DNA from: Onstottus_B arcticum
Lineage (GTDB): Bacteria > Acidobacteriota > Blastocatellia > UBA7656
Assembly: GCA_038040485.1 (NCBI GenBank)
Contig: JBBPIE010000010.1
Location: 1 to 64,000, forward strand
Direction: 5' to 3'
Length of the DNA stretch: 64,000 nt
Shown: piece after piece, positions 9,010 to 17,350 of the stretch
How the letters are laid out: each line of letters begins with the position of its first letter
How positions within the stretch are numbered: the first letter of the stretch is position 1
Notes under the pieces: generated by a model
The model's input: the letters and a program-made list of their open reading frames with translations, nothing else
The model's database searches: none
What the model was told of the DNA's origin: nothing
Made by a program: the position numbers and the translations under genes

Positions 9010-9338
9010 GGCAAAGAGCAAAGAGCAAAGAGCAAAGAGCAAAGAGCAAAGAGCTAAGGGCAAAGAGCTAAGTGCGGAGAGCCAGAGTCAAGCAGCGATG
9101 ACTTCTGGCTCTTTTCCCTTTTGCGCATTTGCCCTTTGCCCCNNNNNNNNNNNNNNNNNNNNNNNNNNNNNNNNNNNNNNNNNNNNNNNNNNNNNNNNNN
9201 NNNNNNNNNNNNNNNNNNNNNNNNNNNNNNNNNNNNNNNNNNTAGCTCTTTGCTCTTCTGCGCTTTGCCCTTTGCCCCTAGCTCTTTGCTCTTCTGCGCT
9301 TTGCCCTTTGCCCCTAGCTCTTTGCTCTTCTGCCCTTA
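9010..9338. repeat. Short-word hairpin array interrupted by an assembly gap
   Basis: From 9010 the word GCAAAGA is repeated about five times and then degrades (AGCTAAGGGC). From 9243 the reverse-complement words GCTCTTTGC and GCCCTTTGCC recur until the recO stop codon. The two halves are complementary and would pair around the unresolved middle. The array touches the last codons of both flanking genes. Confidence 0.8.
9143..9242. other. Assembly gap (100 N)
   Basis: Exactly 100 undefined bases, the conventional placeholder for a scaffold gap of unknown length. It lies inside the AAAGAGC/GCTCTTT array, which explains why assembly failed. The true length and content are unknown. Confidence 0.99.
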
Positions 9339-10088
9339 GCTCTTTGCCATTTGTCTGAGGGTCACTCTAGATTTCAGATCGCGCTCAAGGGCGTGACGAA
9401 TGATTTGATAGTTGATCTCGCCGATCCGAGCGATGTGCTCGGAGCCGATCTCATCGCCAGCCAGGCCGGTCGGGTGAAGCTTCAGCATTCGCAAGATTGC
9501 TGAGCGAAGCTCGCGGCTGACTTCGGCGCCTCGGCCGCCGCTACAAGTTGCACATCGCGGGGCGCCGTCAGCGGTCAAGAACGTCGAATCGTCGTCCTTT
9601 ATCCTCTCGCCGCACCCCGGGCACATTGAAAGGTCGGGGAAGAACCCGACCAGCCGCAGCAGCCAGCATTCGAAGTAGCACAACGCGCGCCGCGTGTCGT
9701 TCTGCGCTTCGATCGCCTCAAGCACGGCTTTGACCAGCCTGTAGAGCCGTTCGTTCGCTTCGTGCTCTGGCAAAAACTCCACGAGGAGCTCTGCCATGTA
9801 CGAGAACGCGCCGGCAGTTTCAACGTCGCGCGCGGCACGATCGAAATGAGAGTTCACGATGTCACAGTTGGAGACGCTGACCAGCTCGCGGCCCTCTTTG
9901 TGATAGTAGGTAAGCGCGACTTCGGTGAATGGCTCAAGCGAAGACCCGAACCGGCTGCGGAGCTTCCTGGCCCCGTGCGCAACGCCGCGCACCTTACCCA
10001 TTTCGCGCGTGAGGAAGACGCATATCTTATCGGCTTCCGCCAGCGAGTAAGTCCGCAACACAAATGCTTCGGTCGAGTGGATCGCCAT
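9336..10088 (-). CDS. recO: DNA repair protein RecO
   Basis: This 250-residue protein has the RecO layout: an N-terminal OB fold (MAIHSTEAFVLRTYSLAEADKI at the start, HGARKLRSRFGSSLEPF near 38) and a C-terminal helical domain with a zinc site, CPGC near 154 and CATC near 176. RecO anneals SSB-coated DNA and, with RecR, loads RecA in the RecF pathway. Length is normal. The stop codon lies at the edge of the degenerate GCTCTTT repeat array, so the last residues could be affected by repeat variation, although RQMAKS is a plausible end. Confidence 0.93.
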   Translation of the reverse strand: MAIHSTEAFVLRTYSLAEADKICVFLTREMGKVRGVAHGARKLRSRFGSSLEPFTEVALTYYHKEGRELVSVSNCDIVNSHFDRAARDVETAGAFSYMAELLVEFLPEHEANERLYRLVKAVLEAIEAQNDTRRALCYFECWLLRLVGFFPDLSMCPGCGERIKDDDSTFLTADGAPRCATCSGGRGAEVSRELRSAILRMLKLHPTGLAGDEIGSEHIARIGEINYQIIRHALERDLKSRVTLRQMAKS

Positions 10089-10340
10089 TGAGCTCCCTTT
10101 GCCGCGAGTATATCAGCCACGCTTTGCAAGCCACCAATCGGCGCCGCTGAGGTGAGCACCGTTGTTGGCGATTGGCGAGGGGCGTCCCGGCCTGCTATCA
10201 ACATCGCGGCGAGCCTGGCGGACATGAGATCGTAGTCCTCGCGCGTCCGCGCGACCGCAGTCGTTGAGTCCTGCTGCCCCACGTGCAACAATGGCATGCC
10301 CGAACCCATTGAACTGTTCGGCCGAATCGAAAGGATTATC

Positions 10341-10901
10341 ATGAGATTCACCTCGTTGATCGCGGCAATGATTCTTCTCGCCACAGTATCGGTCGCCCAA
10401 GACCGAGACAAACTTGATCGGATTCAGCAATCGCTCAAAGACGACGTTCCCAGGATTCTGTGCCTGGATGAGCGTGTTGCAACCGGCGGGCAGCCGACTG
10501 AGGGCGCTTACGCCAAGCTAGCAGCAAACGGATATCGCGCCGTTCTGAATCTGCGAACTAGTCAGGAAGGCGTGGACCTCGAACGTGAGAAGCAGCTCGT
10601 AGAAAAAGCGGGCATGCGGTATATCAACATACCGGTAGCAGGAAGCGCGGCGAAACCGGAGCAGGCGGACGAGTTCATCAAAGCAGCGAAAGAAAAGGCG
10701 AACCAGCCGATGCTGATTCACTGCGGAAGCGCGAATCGAGTCGGCGCTTTCTGGATGATCTATCGCGTAGTCGAGCAGGGCTGGCCGGAAGACAAGGCGC
10801 TCGAAGAGGCAACTCAAATTGGATTGAGAAGCCCCGAACTCAAGCGATTCGCACAAGAGTACATCACTGCTCACAGTCGGAAGAAGACCGCCTCGGACTA
10901 A
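10341..10901 (+). CDS. Exported DUF442/tyrosine-phosphatase-like protein
   Basis: The chosen start at 10341 is preceded by AAAGGA and gives a clean signal peptide (MRFTSLIAAMILLATVSVAQ); an in-frame ATG 45 bases upstream would bury the signal. The mature part is a small phosphatase-like domain: TGGQPTEGAYAKLAANGYRAVLNL is the family's entry motif, and LIHCGSANRVGAFW is the phosphate-binding loop with the Cys-X4-Arg form seen in Blh/DUF442 proteins. Members are predicted phosphatases or sulfide-related hydrolases; the substrate here is unknown. It lies 49 bp before larE on the same strand. Confidence 0.82.
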   Translation: MRFTSLIAAMILLATVSVAQDRDKLDRIQQSLKDDVPRILCLDERVATGGQPTEGAYAKLAANGYRAVLNLRTSQEGVDLEREKQLVEKAGMRYINIPVAGSAAKPEQADEFIKAAKEKANQPMLIHCGSANRVGAFWMIYRVVEQGWPEDKALEEATQIGLRSPELKRFAQEYITAHSRKKTASD

Positions 10902-10950
10902 GAGGAAGTACCGTACCGAGTGTTTCATAAGATGAAGCTGGCAGAACCAA

Positions 10951-11784
10951 ATGTTGAATGAACCCGAACTAACCGGCGCAATTTCGCTCGAAGAGAAAGA
11001 ACAAAGGCTTCGCGCGCTGCTGCGAAGTTACAACTCAGTGATTGTAGCTTTCTCCGGCGGCGCTGATAGCGCATATCTCGCTTATGTTGCACATAGCGAG
11101 CTTGGCGCTCGCACGCTTGCGGTAACCGGCGATAGCGCTTCGTACCCGACGTTTCAACGCGAGCTTGCGGACCGCCTCACGAAGCAATTCGGCATTAACC
11201 ACGAAATCGTTTTCACCGAGGAGTTCGCAGATGCGAACTACACGAGCAACCCGCCGAACCGATGCTATTACTGCAAATCTGAACTCTACACAAAGCTGAA
11301 CGAACTAAGGCAAACGCGCAAGCTGGCGATCATCTGTGACGGTTCGAACGCCGACGACGTTGGCGACTATCGCCCGGGCCGTGAGGCCGCGCGAGAGATA
11401 GGAGTGCGCTCGCCTCTCGAGGAGTGCAGATTAACCAAGGCAGAGATTCGCGAACTGTCGCGCCGGGCCGGGCTTCCAACGTGGGACGAGCCGGCGTCGG
11501 CGTGTTTGTCGTCGCGAGTGCCTTATGGCCAGGTGGTGACTATCGAAAAACTATCAATGGTCGATAAAGCAGAGATCGCGCTCAAGGAGCTTGGCTTCAG
11601 ACAAGTGCGGGTTCGTCATCACGGCGACGTGGCGCGAATTGAAGTAGCGGAAGAGGAACTTACTCTTGCGCTCGACACCGAGATGGCGGGCCGAATGTCC
11701 GCTGCGCTGAAGAAGTTGGGGTTCAAGTACGTCGCGCTTGATCTGGAGGGCTATCGAACGGGCTCATTGAACGAAGCCCTGTGA
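10951..11784 (+). CDS. larE: ATP-dependent sulfur transferase LarE (PP-loop)
   Basis: This 277-residue protein matches LarE, which helps build the nickel-pincer cofactor of lactate racemase-type enzymes by adding sulfur to the pyridinium precursor. The PP-loop VAFSGGADSAYLAYVA sits at about residues 32-47, and the EPASACLSSRVPYG motif near 180-193 carries the sulfur-donating cysteine position. NRCYYCKSEL near 88-97 adds two more cysteines, which together suggest the three-cysteine iron-sulfur type of LarE rather than the single-Cys sacrificial type (family knowledge plus inference). No larA, larB or larC is in the window, so the client enzyme must be elsewhere. Confidence 0.9.
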   Translation: MLNEPELTGAISLEEKEQRLRALLRSYNSVIVAFSGGADSAYLAYVAHSELGARTLAVTGDSASYPTFQRELADRLTKQFGINHEIVFTEEFADANYTSNPPNRCYYCKSELYTKLNELRQTRKLAIICDGSNADDVGDYRPGREAAREIGVRSPLEECRLTKAEIRELSRRAGLPTWDEPASACLSSRVPYGQVVTIEKLSMVDKAEIALKELGFRQVRVRHHGDVARIEVAEEELTLALDTEMAGRMSAALKKLGFKYVALDLEGYRTGSLNEAL

Positions 11785-11793
11785 AAAGTTCGC

Positions 11794-11860
11794 AGTTCCG
11801 CATTCATGCGGGAGTTCGCGGCCGCTCAGTCTGACTAACTTCCGCATGAATGCGGGACTA
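11794..11860. repeat. REP-like inverted repeat
   Basis: Two near-perfect inverted arms, about 11796-11816 and 11837-11857, share the core CCGCATTCATGCGG, which is itself a hairpin. The element fills the space between the convergent larE and enoyl-CoA hydratase genes and could serve as a bidirectional terminator. Confidence 0.8.
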
Positions 11861-12628
11861 CAAACGTTCTCCAAAAGCCCCATGCCTTCCGGACCCGCCG
11901 GCGAACTTCTTAGCGCCCATTCCAGTCTCTGCTTGCAATGCCTTGAGACCGTGGCGAAACTCGTTCGCCATCGCGTCTTCGAAGCTCAAGTCAAACTGTT
12001 CATAAGCTGAACGCCGGTCGCCGCGCAAACAAGTTTGCGGAAACTCGGCCAGCTCGCGGGCAAGCTTCTCAGCAGCTTCTCGGGCGGTTCCCTTCGGCAC
12101 GATGCGGTTCACGAGCCCGATGCTCAGCGCTTCTTGAGCATCAACAGGCCGCCCGGTCAGGATCAGATCAAGTGCGCGGCTCAACCCGATCAAGCGCGGC
12201 AGCCGAACTGTCCCACCGTCGATCAGAGGTATTCCCCATCGCCGGCAGAAAACTCCCAGCACCGCGTCCTCCTCCATGATTCGAAGGTCGCACCACAAGG
12301 CCAGCTCCAACCCTCCGGCGACTGCGTAACCCGAAATCGCTGCGACGACTGGCTTGTTGAGCAGCATTCGCGACGGCCCCATCGGACCATCGCCGTGCGG
12401 CTCAGTTCGGTTGCCGCTGCCCGAAGCGATGGCCTTCAAGTCGGCGCCGGCACAGAAGGCTCCGTGGTCGCCGAAAAGCACGCCAGCAAGAGCTTCGGGA
12501 TCGGCTTCGAATTCTCGGAACGCAGTGACCAGAGCTTCGGCGGTACTTCGATCGACTGCATTACGAACTTCAGGCCGGCTCAGGACAACGGTGGTGACCG
12601 GTCCCTCTTTCTCGGTGCGGACAGTCAT
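11858..12628 (-). CDS. Enoyl-CoA hydratase/isomerase (crotonase) family protein
   Basis: This 256-residue crotonase has the oxyanion-hole motif GAFCAGADLKAIA near 55-67, followed by NKPVVAAISGYAVAGGLELALWCDLRI in the next block, with the usual glutamate-containing third motif (WGIPLIDGGTVRLPRLIG). The family hydrates or isomerises acyl-CoA double bonds, so a role in fatty-acid or aromatic degradation is likely, but the exact substrate is not readable. The C-terminus ends beside a REP-like repeat, and the last residues (GSGRHGAFGERL) may have been affected by it. Confidence 0.88.
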   Translation of the reverse strand: MTVRTEKEGPVTTVVLSRPEVRNAVDRSTAEALVTAFREFEADPEALAGVLFGDHGAFCAGADLKAIASGSGNRTEPHGDGPMGPSRMLLNKPVVAAISGYAVAGGLELALWCDLRIMEEDAVLGVFCRRWGIPLIDGGTVRLPRLIGLSRALDLILTGRPVDAQEALSIGLVNRIVPKGTAREAAEKLARELAEFPQTCLRGDRRSAYEQFDLSFEDAMANEFRHGLKALQAETGMGAKKFAGGSGRHGAFGERL

Positions 12629-12717
12629 GACGGCTCCTTTTTGAACGAGATCACCGAAGCTGTGTGTGAATGTTCGACTGAAAGCGTCGCACCGCGTAAT
12701 CGGATGTTTTCGGCTTC

Positions 12718-13023
12718 CTACTTGGGAGTGAGTGACCCCAATTCAAGCCTTTCGATGTACGCGACCAGGTTTCGCATGTTCGCTTGAACCGTTAGGAGGT
12801 TGTCGTTAAGGGCTTGGATCTTGACCGCAACCAGGTGAAGGTTGGCGTGAAGATCAGCTCGGAGTTCTTCCTGGCCCTTTCGCAACTCATCCTGGCCCTT
12901 GCGCAGCTCATCCACGTTAAGGCGCAGTTCGGCGAACTCGCTTCTAGACTGCTCGCCCCACGCGTTCATCCGTTCGAGAACTGTTTCAATTGTAGGCTTG
13001 GTTGACATCTGATCGTTACTCAT
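12718..13023 (-). CDS. Small coiled-coil protein
   Basis: A 101-residue, highly charged protein that is mostly a predicted coiled coil. It contains a heptad-length repeat (ELRKGQD / ELRKGQE) near residues 40-55 and a hydrophobic C-terminal helix. No enzyme motif or membrane segment is visible. Such short proteins occur widely in Acidobacteria and Cyanobacteria without assigned function. It stands alone, 90 bp from the neighbour on each side. Confidence 0.6.
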   Translation of the reverse strand: MSNDQMSTKPTIETVLERMNAWGEQSRSEFAELRLNVDELRKGQDELRKGQEELRADLHANLHLVAVKIQALNDNLLTVQANMRNLVAYIERLELGSLTPK

Positions 13024-13115
13024 AGGCTATCCGGTAGTCCTTCGCTCTTGGAATATCAAGGCGAAACGGCCTTGCCCACGATCGACGAGATTGTACACCG
13101 CCCCGGCGAATGCGG

Positions 13116-13784
13116 TCAAAACTTTACCTCGGGGTTCTCGCGTTTGCCCGGGTCGGCCTTGAACTCTTCACTTGGTTGAAACCCAAACAGGCTGGCGAAT
13201 ATCACGCTCGGAAATCGCGACCGTGAGGCGTTGTAATCGGCCACCGCGGTGTTGTAGTCCTGACGCGAAACCCGAATGCGATTCTCCGTTCCCTCGAGTT
13301 GCACTTGAAGATTCTTGAACTGGTCGCTTGCTTTGAGATCAGGATAGTTCTCAGTGATGACCAGCAGCCGGCTGAGCGCGCCGTCCAGTTGACTGTTGGC
13401 TTCGATCTTTTGCTCGGTAGTCGCCTGAGGGTTGATCAATCGCGAGCGCGCTTGCGCGATTTCACTAAAAACCGCCTCCTCGTGTTTGGTGTAGCCTTTC
13501 ACCGTGCTCACAAGATTTGGAATCAGGTCGGCGCGGCGCTGTAGATCCGTATCGATGTTGGCAAACCGTCTGGTCACCTCGACGCGTTTGCCGTTTAGCC
13601 CATTGTAAGTCCCACCGGCCGAGACACCCAGAATCAACAGCAGCAACAACACTCCGACGATGCTTCCTATCACCCACTTCGATCGCGCGCTCTTCTGCTG
13701 CTGCAACTGGTTCTGCTGATGGGTGTATTCCTGGCGAAACTGATCTTTTTGATCTGTGGCGGCTCCTGGTTCGTAGTTGCTCAT
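13116..13784 (-). CDS. lemA: LemA family membrane protein
   Basis: This 222-residue protein has a glutamine-rich N-terminus, one transmembrane helix (WVIGSIVGVLLLLLILGVS, about 37-55), and the LemA helical bundle starting YNGLNGKRVEVTRRFANIDTDLQRRADLIPNL, with the conserved ENYPDLKA near 145. LemA proteins are inner-membrane proteins of uncertain role. Its ATG overlaps the hflX stop (ATGA), so the two are probably translated together. The usual downstream TPM-domain gene is absent. Confidence 0.88.
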   Translation of the reverse strand: MSNYEPGAATDQKDQFRQEYTHQQNQLQQQKSARSKWVIGSIVGVLLLLLILGVSAGGTYNGLNGKRVEVTRRFANIDTDLQRRADLIPNLVSTVKGYTKHEEAVFSEIAQARSRLINPQATTEQKIEANSQLDGALSRLLVITENYPDLKASDQFKNLQVQLEGTENRIRVSRQDYNTAVADYNASRSRFPSVIFASLFGFQPSEEFKADPGKRENPEVKF

Positions 13785-15550
13785 TGGTCCTCCCTCGTTA
13801 CTTGGACTCCTCTGTTAGACATGCGGTTTGCGTTAGCCGACTCGCGCTCCAGCGATACGGTTTCCGGGTTGCCGGTTGCTTCAAGCATTTCGGCGACGCG
13901 GCTGGTCAAGGGCAATAGCGACTTGCGATCAAGCGCGGAAATCATAATCGGCTCAAAGCCCCTGTTCATGTTCTCAAGCTCGTCTGCGCTCAGCAAATCG
14001 GATTTGTTGAAGACGAGCAGTCGCGGGATTCCTGACAAATTCAGCTCATCAAGAATCTTGTGGACCGACGCAATGTGATCCTCGACTTGAGGGCTTGATG
14101 CGTCCACGAGATGAATCAGCACGTTCGACCCTTCCATCTCCTCGAGCGTTGCTCGAAAGGCGCTGATCAAGTCCGGCGGCAAGTCACGGATGAACCCGAC
14201 CGTGTCGTTGATGATCACTTCCTGATCTCGAGGCAGCCTCAACCGCCGGCTCGTTGGATCGAGCGTCGCGAACATCCTGTCTTCGGCGGCGACCGACGAA
14301 TTCGTCAGCGCGTTCAACAAAGTGCTCTTCCCTGCGTTCGTGTAGCCTACTATCGAGATGACCGGCAACGCGCGCCGCTGTCGGCGCGTACGTTGAACCT
14401 GGCGGCTTGTTCGGATTTGTTCGATCTGTCCTTCGAGATGGTGGATCCGATCTCGCACCCGGCGGCGATCGACCTCGAGTTTGCTTTCGCCGGGTCCGCG
14501 CCCGCCGATTCCTCCCATCAATCTGGACATCTCAGTTCCAGAACCGCTCAATCGCGGCAGCATGTACTTCAACTGCGCAAGCTCCACCTGGATCTTTCCT
14601 TCGCGGCTTTGAGCACGTTGGGCGAAGATGTCCAGGATCAACTGCGTGCGGTCGATTATCTTCAGGTCCGTGGCCTCGTTGATCGCGCGCATCTGCGCGG
14701 GCGTGAGGTTCTGATCGAATATGATCACGTCGGCGCCAAGTTGCAGACTTCGAATGATGATCTCGTCGAGCTTGCCGCGGCCGACCAGCGAACGAGGATC
14801 GAGCTTCTGGCGGCGCTGCACAATCGAGTCCAGCACGACAACTCCGGACGAACGAGCAAGCTCTTTAAGCTCGTCGAGCGATTCCTGCGCACCCGCTATG
14901 CTCGATGTAGTCACGCCCACCAGGATCGCACGGTCCCGCTGGTCTCGCGGGCTGCGCACGTGGCGCGAGCGCGCCAACTCTTCTTCGAGCGATTCGATCA
15001 GTTCGATGAAGTCGATGTCGAGATGGCTCGGCCCGCGAGGCTCGAGCAACTCAAACGGCGTCTGCGAGCGCGCGTCCTCATCGCTAACCTCCAGCCCTCC
15101 CGGCCCAGTTCTTTGCGAGCCGTGGCGGGCCGGCACCAGGTGCGCCGACCTTACCAATCCCGGCAGTCCATCGCTTTGAACGTCAATCGCCGCCATCAGG
15201 TCAAGCCTGAGCAACGCCAGGTCGGTCAGATCGTCCTGCGTGAGCCCCTCTCCCGACAGGTGTGTGTGAAGACAGCGCAGCCCGCGAAAACGATCCGCGC
15301 CCATACGAACGCGCTTCAGGTCGGGAAGAACAATGCTGTGGGCGTTTCCAACGACGACGTGCTCGACGTATCCGTTTCTATTGACCAGTACGCCTACTTG
15401 CCGGTTGAGCTCGTGCGATGCTTCCGAGAGCTGACGGGCGAATTCCTGAGTGACGATCTCACGAGGCGGAATGCGCCGCTTGTAGAGCTTTTCGAGGCGG
15501 TGAATTTGATTGGGCTTGAGTCCCTGAAGGTTCCCTTCGATGTTGCTAAT
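13781..15550 (-). CDS. hflX: GTPase HflX with apparent AUU start codon
   Basis: HflX is a ribosome-splitting GTPase active in heat stress. The G-domain motifs are GYTNAGKST (G1), NDTVGFIRDLP (G3) and NKSDLL (G4), preceded by the HflX-specific GSGTEMSRLMGGIGGRGPGE block. The first ATG, at 15304, would cut off a conserved N-terminal region. In the same frame the coding sequence continues upstream for 82 codons with family-like sequence (EGNLQGLKPNQIHRLEKLYK), with no ATG, GTG or TTG before the stop at 15590-15592. An ATT at 15548-15550 sits 8 bases after GGAGG (GGAGGAAAGAACCATT), giving 589 residues, typical of long HflX. It overlaps lemA downstream. Confidence 0.88.
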   Translation of the reverse strand: MSNIEGNLQGLKPNQIHRLEKLYKRRIPPREIVTQEFARQLSEASHELNRQVGVLVNRNGYVEHVVVGNAHSIVLPDLKRVRMGADRFRGLRCLHTHLSGEGLTQDDLTDLALLRLDLMAAIDVQSDGLPGLVRSAHLVPARHGSQRTGPGGLEVSDEDARSQTPFELLEPRGPSHLDIDFIELIESLEEELARSRHVRSPRDQRDRAILVGVTTSSIAGAQESLDELKELARSSGVVVLDSIVQRRQKLDPRSLVGRGKLDEIIIRSLQLGADVIIFDQNLTPAQMRAINEATDLKIIDRTQLILDIFAQRAQSREGKIQVELAQLKYMLPRLSGSGTEMSRLMGGIGGRGPGESKLEVDRRRVRDRIHHLEGQIEQIRTSRQVQRTRRQRRALPVISIVGYTNAGKSTLLNALTNSSVAAEDRMFATLDPTSRRLRLPRDQEVIINDTVGFIRDLPPDLISAFRATLEEMEGSNVLIHLVDASSPQVEDHIASVHKILDELNLSGIPRLLVFNKSDLLSADELENMNRGFEPIMISALDRKSLLPLTSRVAEMLEATGNPETVSLERESANANRMSNRGVQVTREDQ

Positions 15551-15686
15551 GGTTCTTTCCTCCGCTATCCGGGCGGTTGCCCGAACTCGTTAGCATTCTA
15601 CACTATCGAAGCCTGGAAGGGAAAAAGGGGAAGGGAACGAAAACGTGGCTTTCCGCGTCCCATCTTTTCCGCTCCGTAACTTCGGC

Positions 15687-15715
15687 TTGCGTTTTGAATT
15701 TTGATTGAGTACTAT
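15687..15715 (+). promoter_or_regulatory. Sigma-70-like promoter of the hfq-like gene
   Basis: TTGCGT at 15687-15692 and TACTAT at 15710-15715 are separated by 17 bases. Transcription would begin near 15722, leaving a 5' leader of about 180 bases before the GTG at 15902. Read by eye; the -10 is imperfect. Confidence 0.5.
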
Positions 15716-15901
15716 CAGGCCATTCTGAACGGTGTGCAATCACGCCAAGTCTAGCTGAAACACTACCCGGTTTATCAGCGTCGGCGGAAACTTGAAACAA
15801 CTGTGTTCGGCTTTGCTACCGAACCCGATTCACCTGACCGGGAGCGCCATCAGCGCTCGATTGCCGTTTGGAACTCAAATCTTCTAAGTGGAGGATGTGT
15901 A

Positions 15902-16267
15902 GTGAACAGGAAACTGATAAGACCGACTCTGGCGGAAGTCAGAGAAAGGGGCGACCGCGACCAGCATCGCCGCAACGCGCCCGATCCCAACCGCAAACGG
16001 GTGCCGCCCGAGCAAACTCACGCCGAGAGCTTCTACTACAAGAAACAGATGGACAACAAGACCGGAATGGTCGTGGTGCTTCAGGACGGCGAGGAGCTGC
16101 GCGGCAGCATTGAGTGGTATGACCGAGGTTGCATCAAGCTTCATCGCAGCGAGGGCCCGAACCTTCTCGTGCTCAAACACAACATCAAATACATGTACAA
16201 GAGCGACGAAGCCGACGATGGACCCGACGGCGAGGACATCTCCGAGGAAACATCGGACGAACATTGA
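15902..16267 (+). CDS. hfq: Hfq-like Sm-domain RNA-binding protein
   Basis: Starting at GTG 15902, 7 bases after GGAGG, the protein is 121 residues. Residues about 45-95 form an Sm-like domain: FYYKKQMDNKTGMVVVLQDGE (Sm1), then GSIEWYDRGCIKLHR and LLVLKHNIKYMYKS (Sm2, where canonical Hfq has the YKHA motif). The 30-40-residue N-terminal extension with RKLIRPTLAEVRER and the acidic tail (DEADDGPDGEDISEETSDEH) are the acidobacterial form of the family. It is expected to bind small RNAs and mRNAs. The longer reading from 15803 has an atypical N-terminus and no Shine-Dalgarno sequence. pdxA follows 33 bp downstream. Confidence 0.82.
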   Translation: MNRKLIRPTLAEVRERGDRDQHRRNAPDPNRKRVPPEQTHAESFYYKKQMDNKTGMVVVLQDGEELRGSIEWYDRGCIKLHRSEGPNLLVLKHNIKYMYKSDEADDGPDGEDISEETSDEH

Positions 16268-16300
16268 CCGGAGGCGCCCCCCTCCCCATCCTCCACCTCG

Positions 16301-17350
16301 ATGATTGGCTTCGTGACGCGAGCATCTGACAGACACAACAAGCCGCGCTTGGGAATCACGACGGGAGACCCAGCAGGGATCGGCCCGGAGATTGTTCTCA
16401 AGGCCATTGCCAATGCTGACGTTCTTTCGGCTTCAACCCCGGTCATCGTCGGCCCCGCGCGCGAGCTTCGACGACAGTCGCATCTCCTGCGCTTGCGGTG
16501 CGACTACGAGAGCATCTCCGAGCGCGACCTCGCATCGCTCGACTTCGATCAGCCGGTCATTTGTGATACCGGTGGCTCCGAGCAGCCAATCGAGTGGAGC
16601 ACACTTTCACCAACCTCGGGACAAGCCGCAATCGCAGCTATCGAAGCGGCGACGAGACTCTGCTTGAATGACACCCTTGATGCAATGGCGACCGCGCCGA
16701 TCAACAAGGAATCGCTCAAACTCGCGGGCTCGCCTTTCCCCGGCCACACCGAGATGCTGGCTTCACTGTGCGGCGCGAGTGAGTCGCTGATGTGTTTTTT
16801 CGCGGGGGATCTAAGAGTCTTCTTATTGACGATTCACGTCAGCCTGGCTGATGCGATAGCGGCAATCACAAAAGAACGAGTCGCAAACATGATTGTACTT
16901 GCGGACCGCGAGCTTCGCAGATTTGGAATCGCCCGGCCTCGCATCGCCGTAGCCGGGCTCAATCCTCATGCGGGAGAGAACGGTTTGTTCGGCTCCGAAG
17001 AAGCTCGCGAAATCGCGCCGGCGATTGAAGAGTGCCGCGCAAATCACAGCGTCGACGTCTCGGGTCCCTTCCCGGCAGACACCCTGTTCGTACGAGCCGC
17101 CCGCGGCGAGTTCGATGCAGTCGCCGCTTGCTATCACGATCAGGGGCTGATACCGGTAAAATGTCTGGCGTTCGGCAAGGCAGTCAACGTGACTCTCGGG
17201 CTTCCGATCATTCGAACCTCGGTGGACCACGGAACCGCATTTGATATCGCGGGCCGTGGCATCGCCGATGCCGGGAGTATGATCGAAGCGATCCTGCTTG
17301 CTGCCAGACTTGCAAGAGATGAACGCTCAACCCTGGCTTCGCAATCTTAA
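16301..17350 (+). CDS. pdxA: 4-hydroxythreonine-4-phosphate dehydrogenase PdxA
   Basis: This 349-residue protein has the PdxA signatures GITTGDPAGIGPEIVLKA near the N-terminus, ATAPINKESL and FPGHTEML in the middle, the metal-binding H/D residues of AVAGLNPHAGENGLFG, the YHDQGLIPVK motif and the final RTSVDHGTAFDIAG. PdxA oxidises 4-phosphohydroxy-threonine in DXP-dependent pyridoxal phosphate synthesis. The stop overlaps the ATG of the next gene (TAATG), suggesting co-translation. Confidence 0.95.
   Translation: MIGFVTRASDRHNKPRLGITTGDPAGIGPEIVLKAIANADVLSASTPVIVGPARELRRQSHLLRLRCDYESISERDLASLDFDQPVICDTGGSEQPIEWSTLSPTSGQAAIAAIEAATRLCLNDTLDAMATAPINKESLKLAGSPFPGHTEMLASLCGASESLMCFFAGDLRVFLLTIHVSLADAIAAITKERVANMIVLADRELRRFGIARPRIAVAGLNPHAGENGLFGSEEAREIAPAIEECRANHSVDVSGPFPADTLFVRAARGEFDAVAACYHDQGLIPVKCLAFGKAVNVTLGLPIIRTSVDHGTAFDIAGRGIADAGSMIEAILLAARLARDERSTLASQS

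Noticed and set aside
14111..15679. Long plus-strand open frame opposite hflX
   Set aside because: It is the antisense shadow of a GC-rich gene; hflX motifs are unambiguous and this frame has no domain signature.
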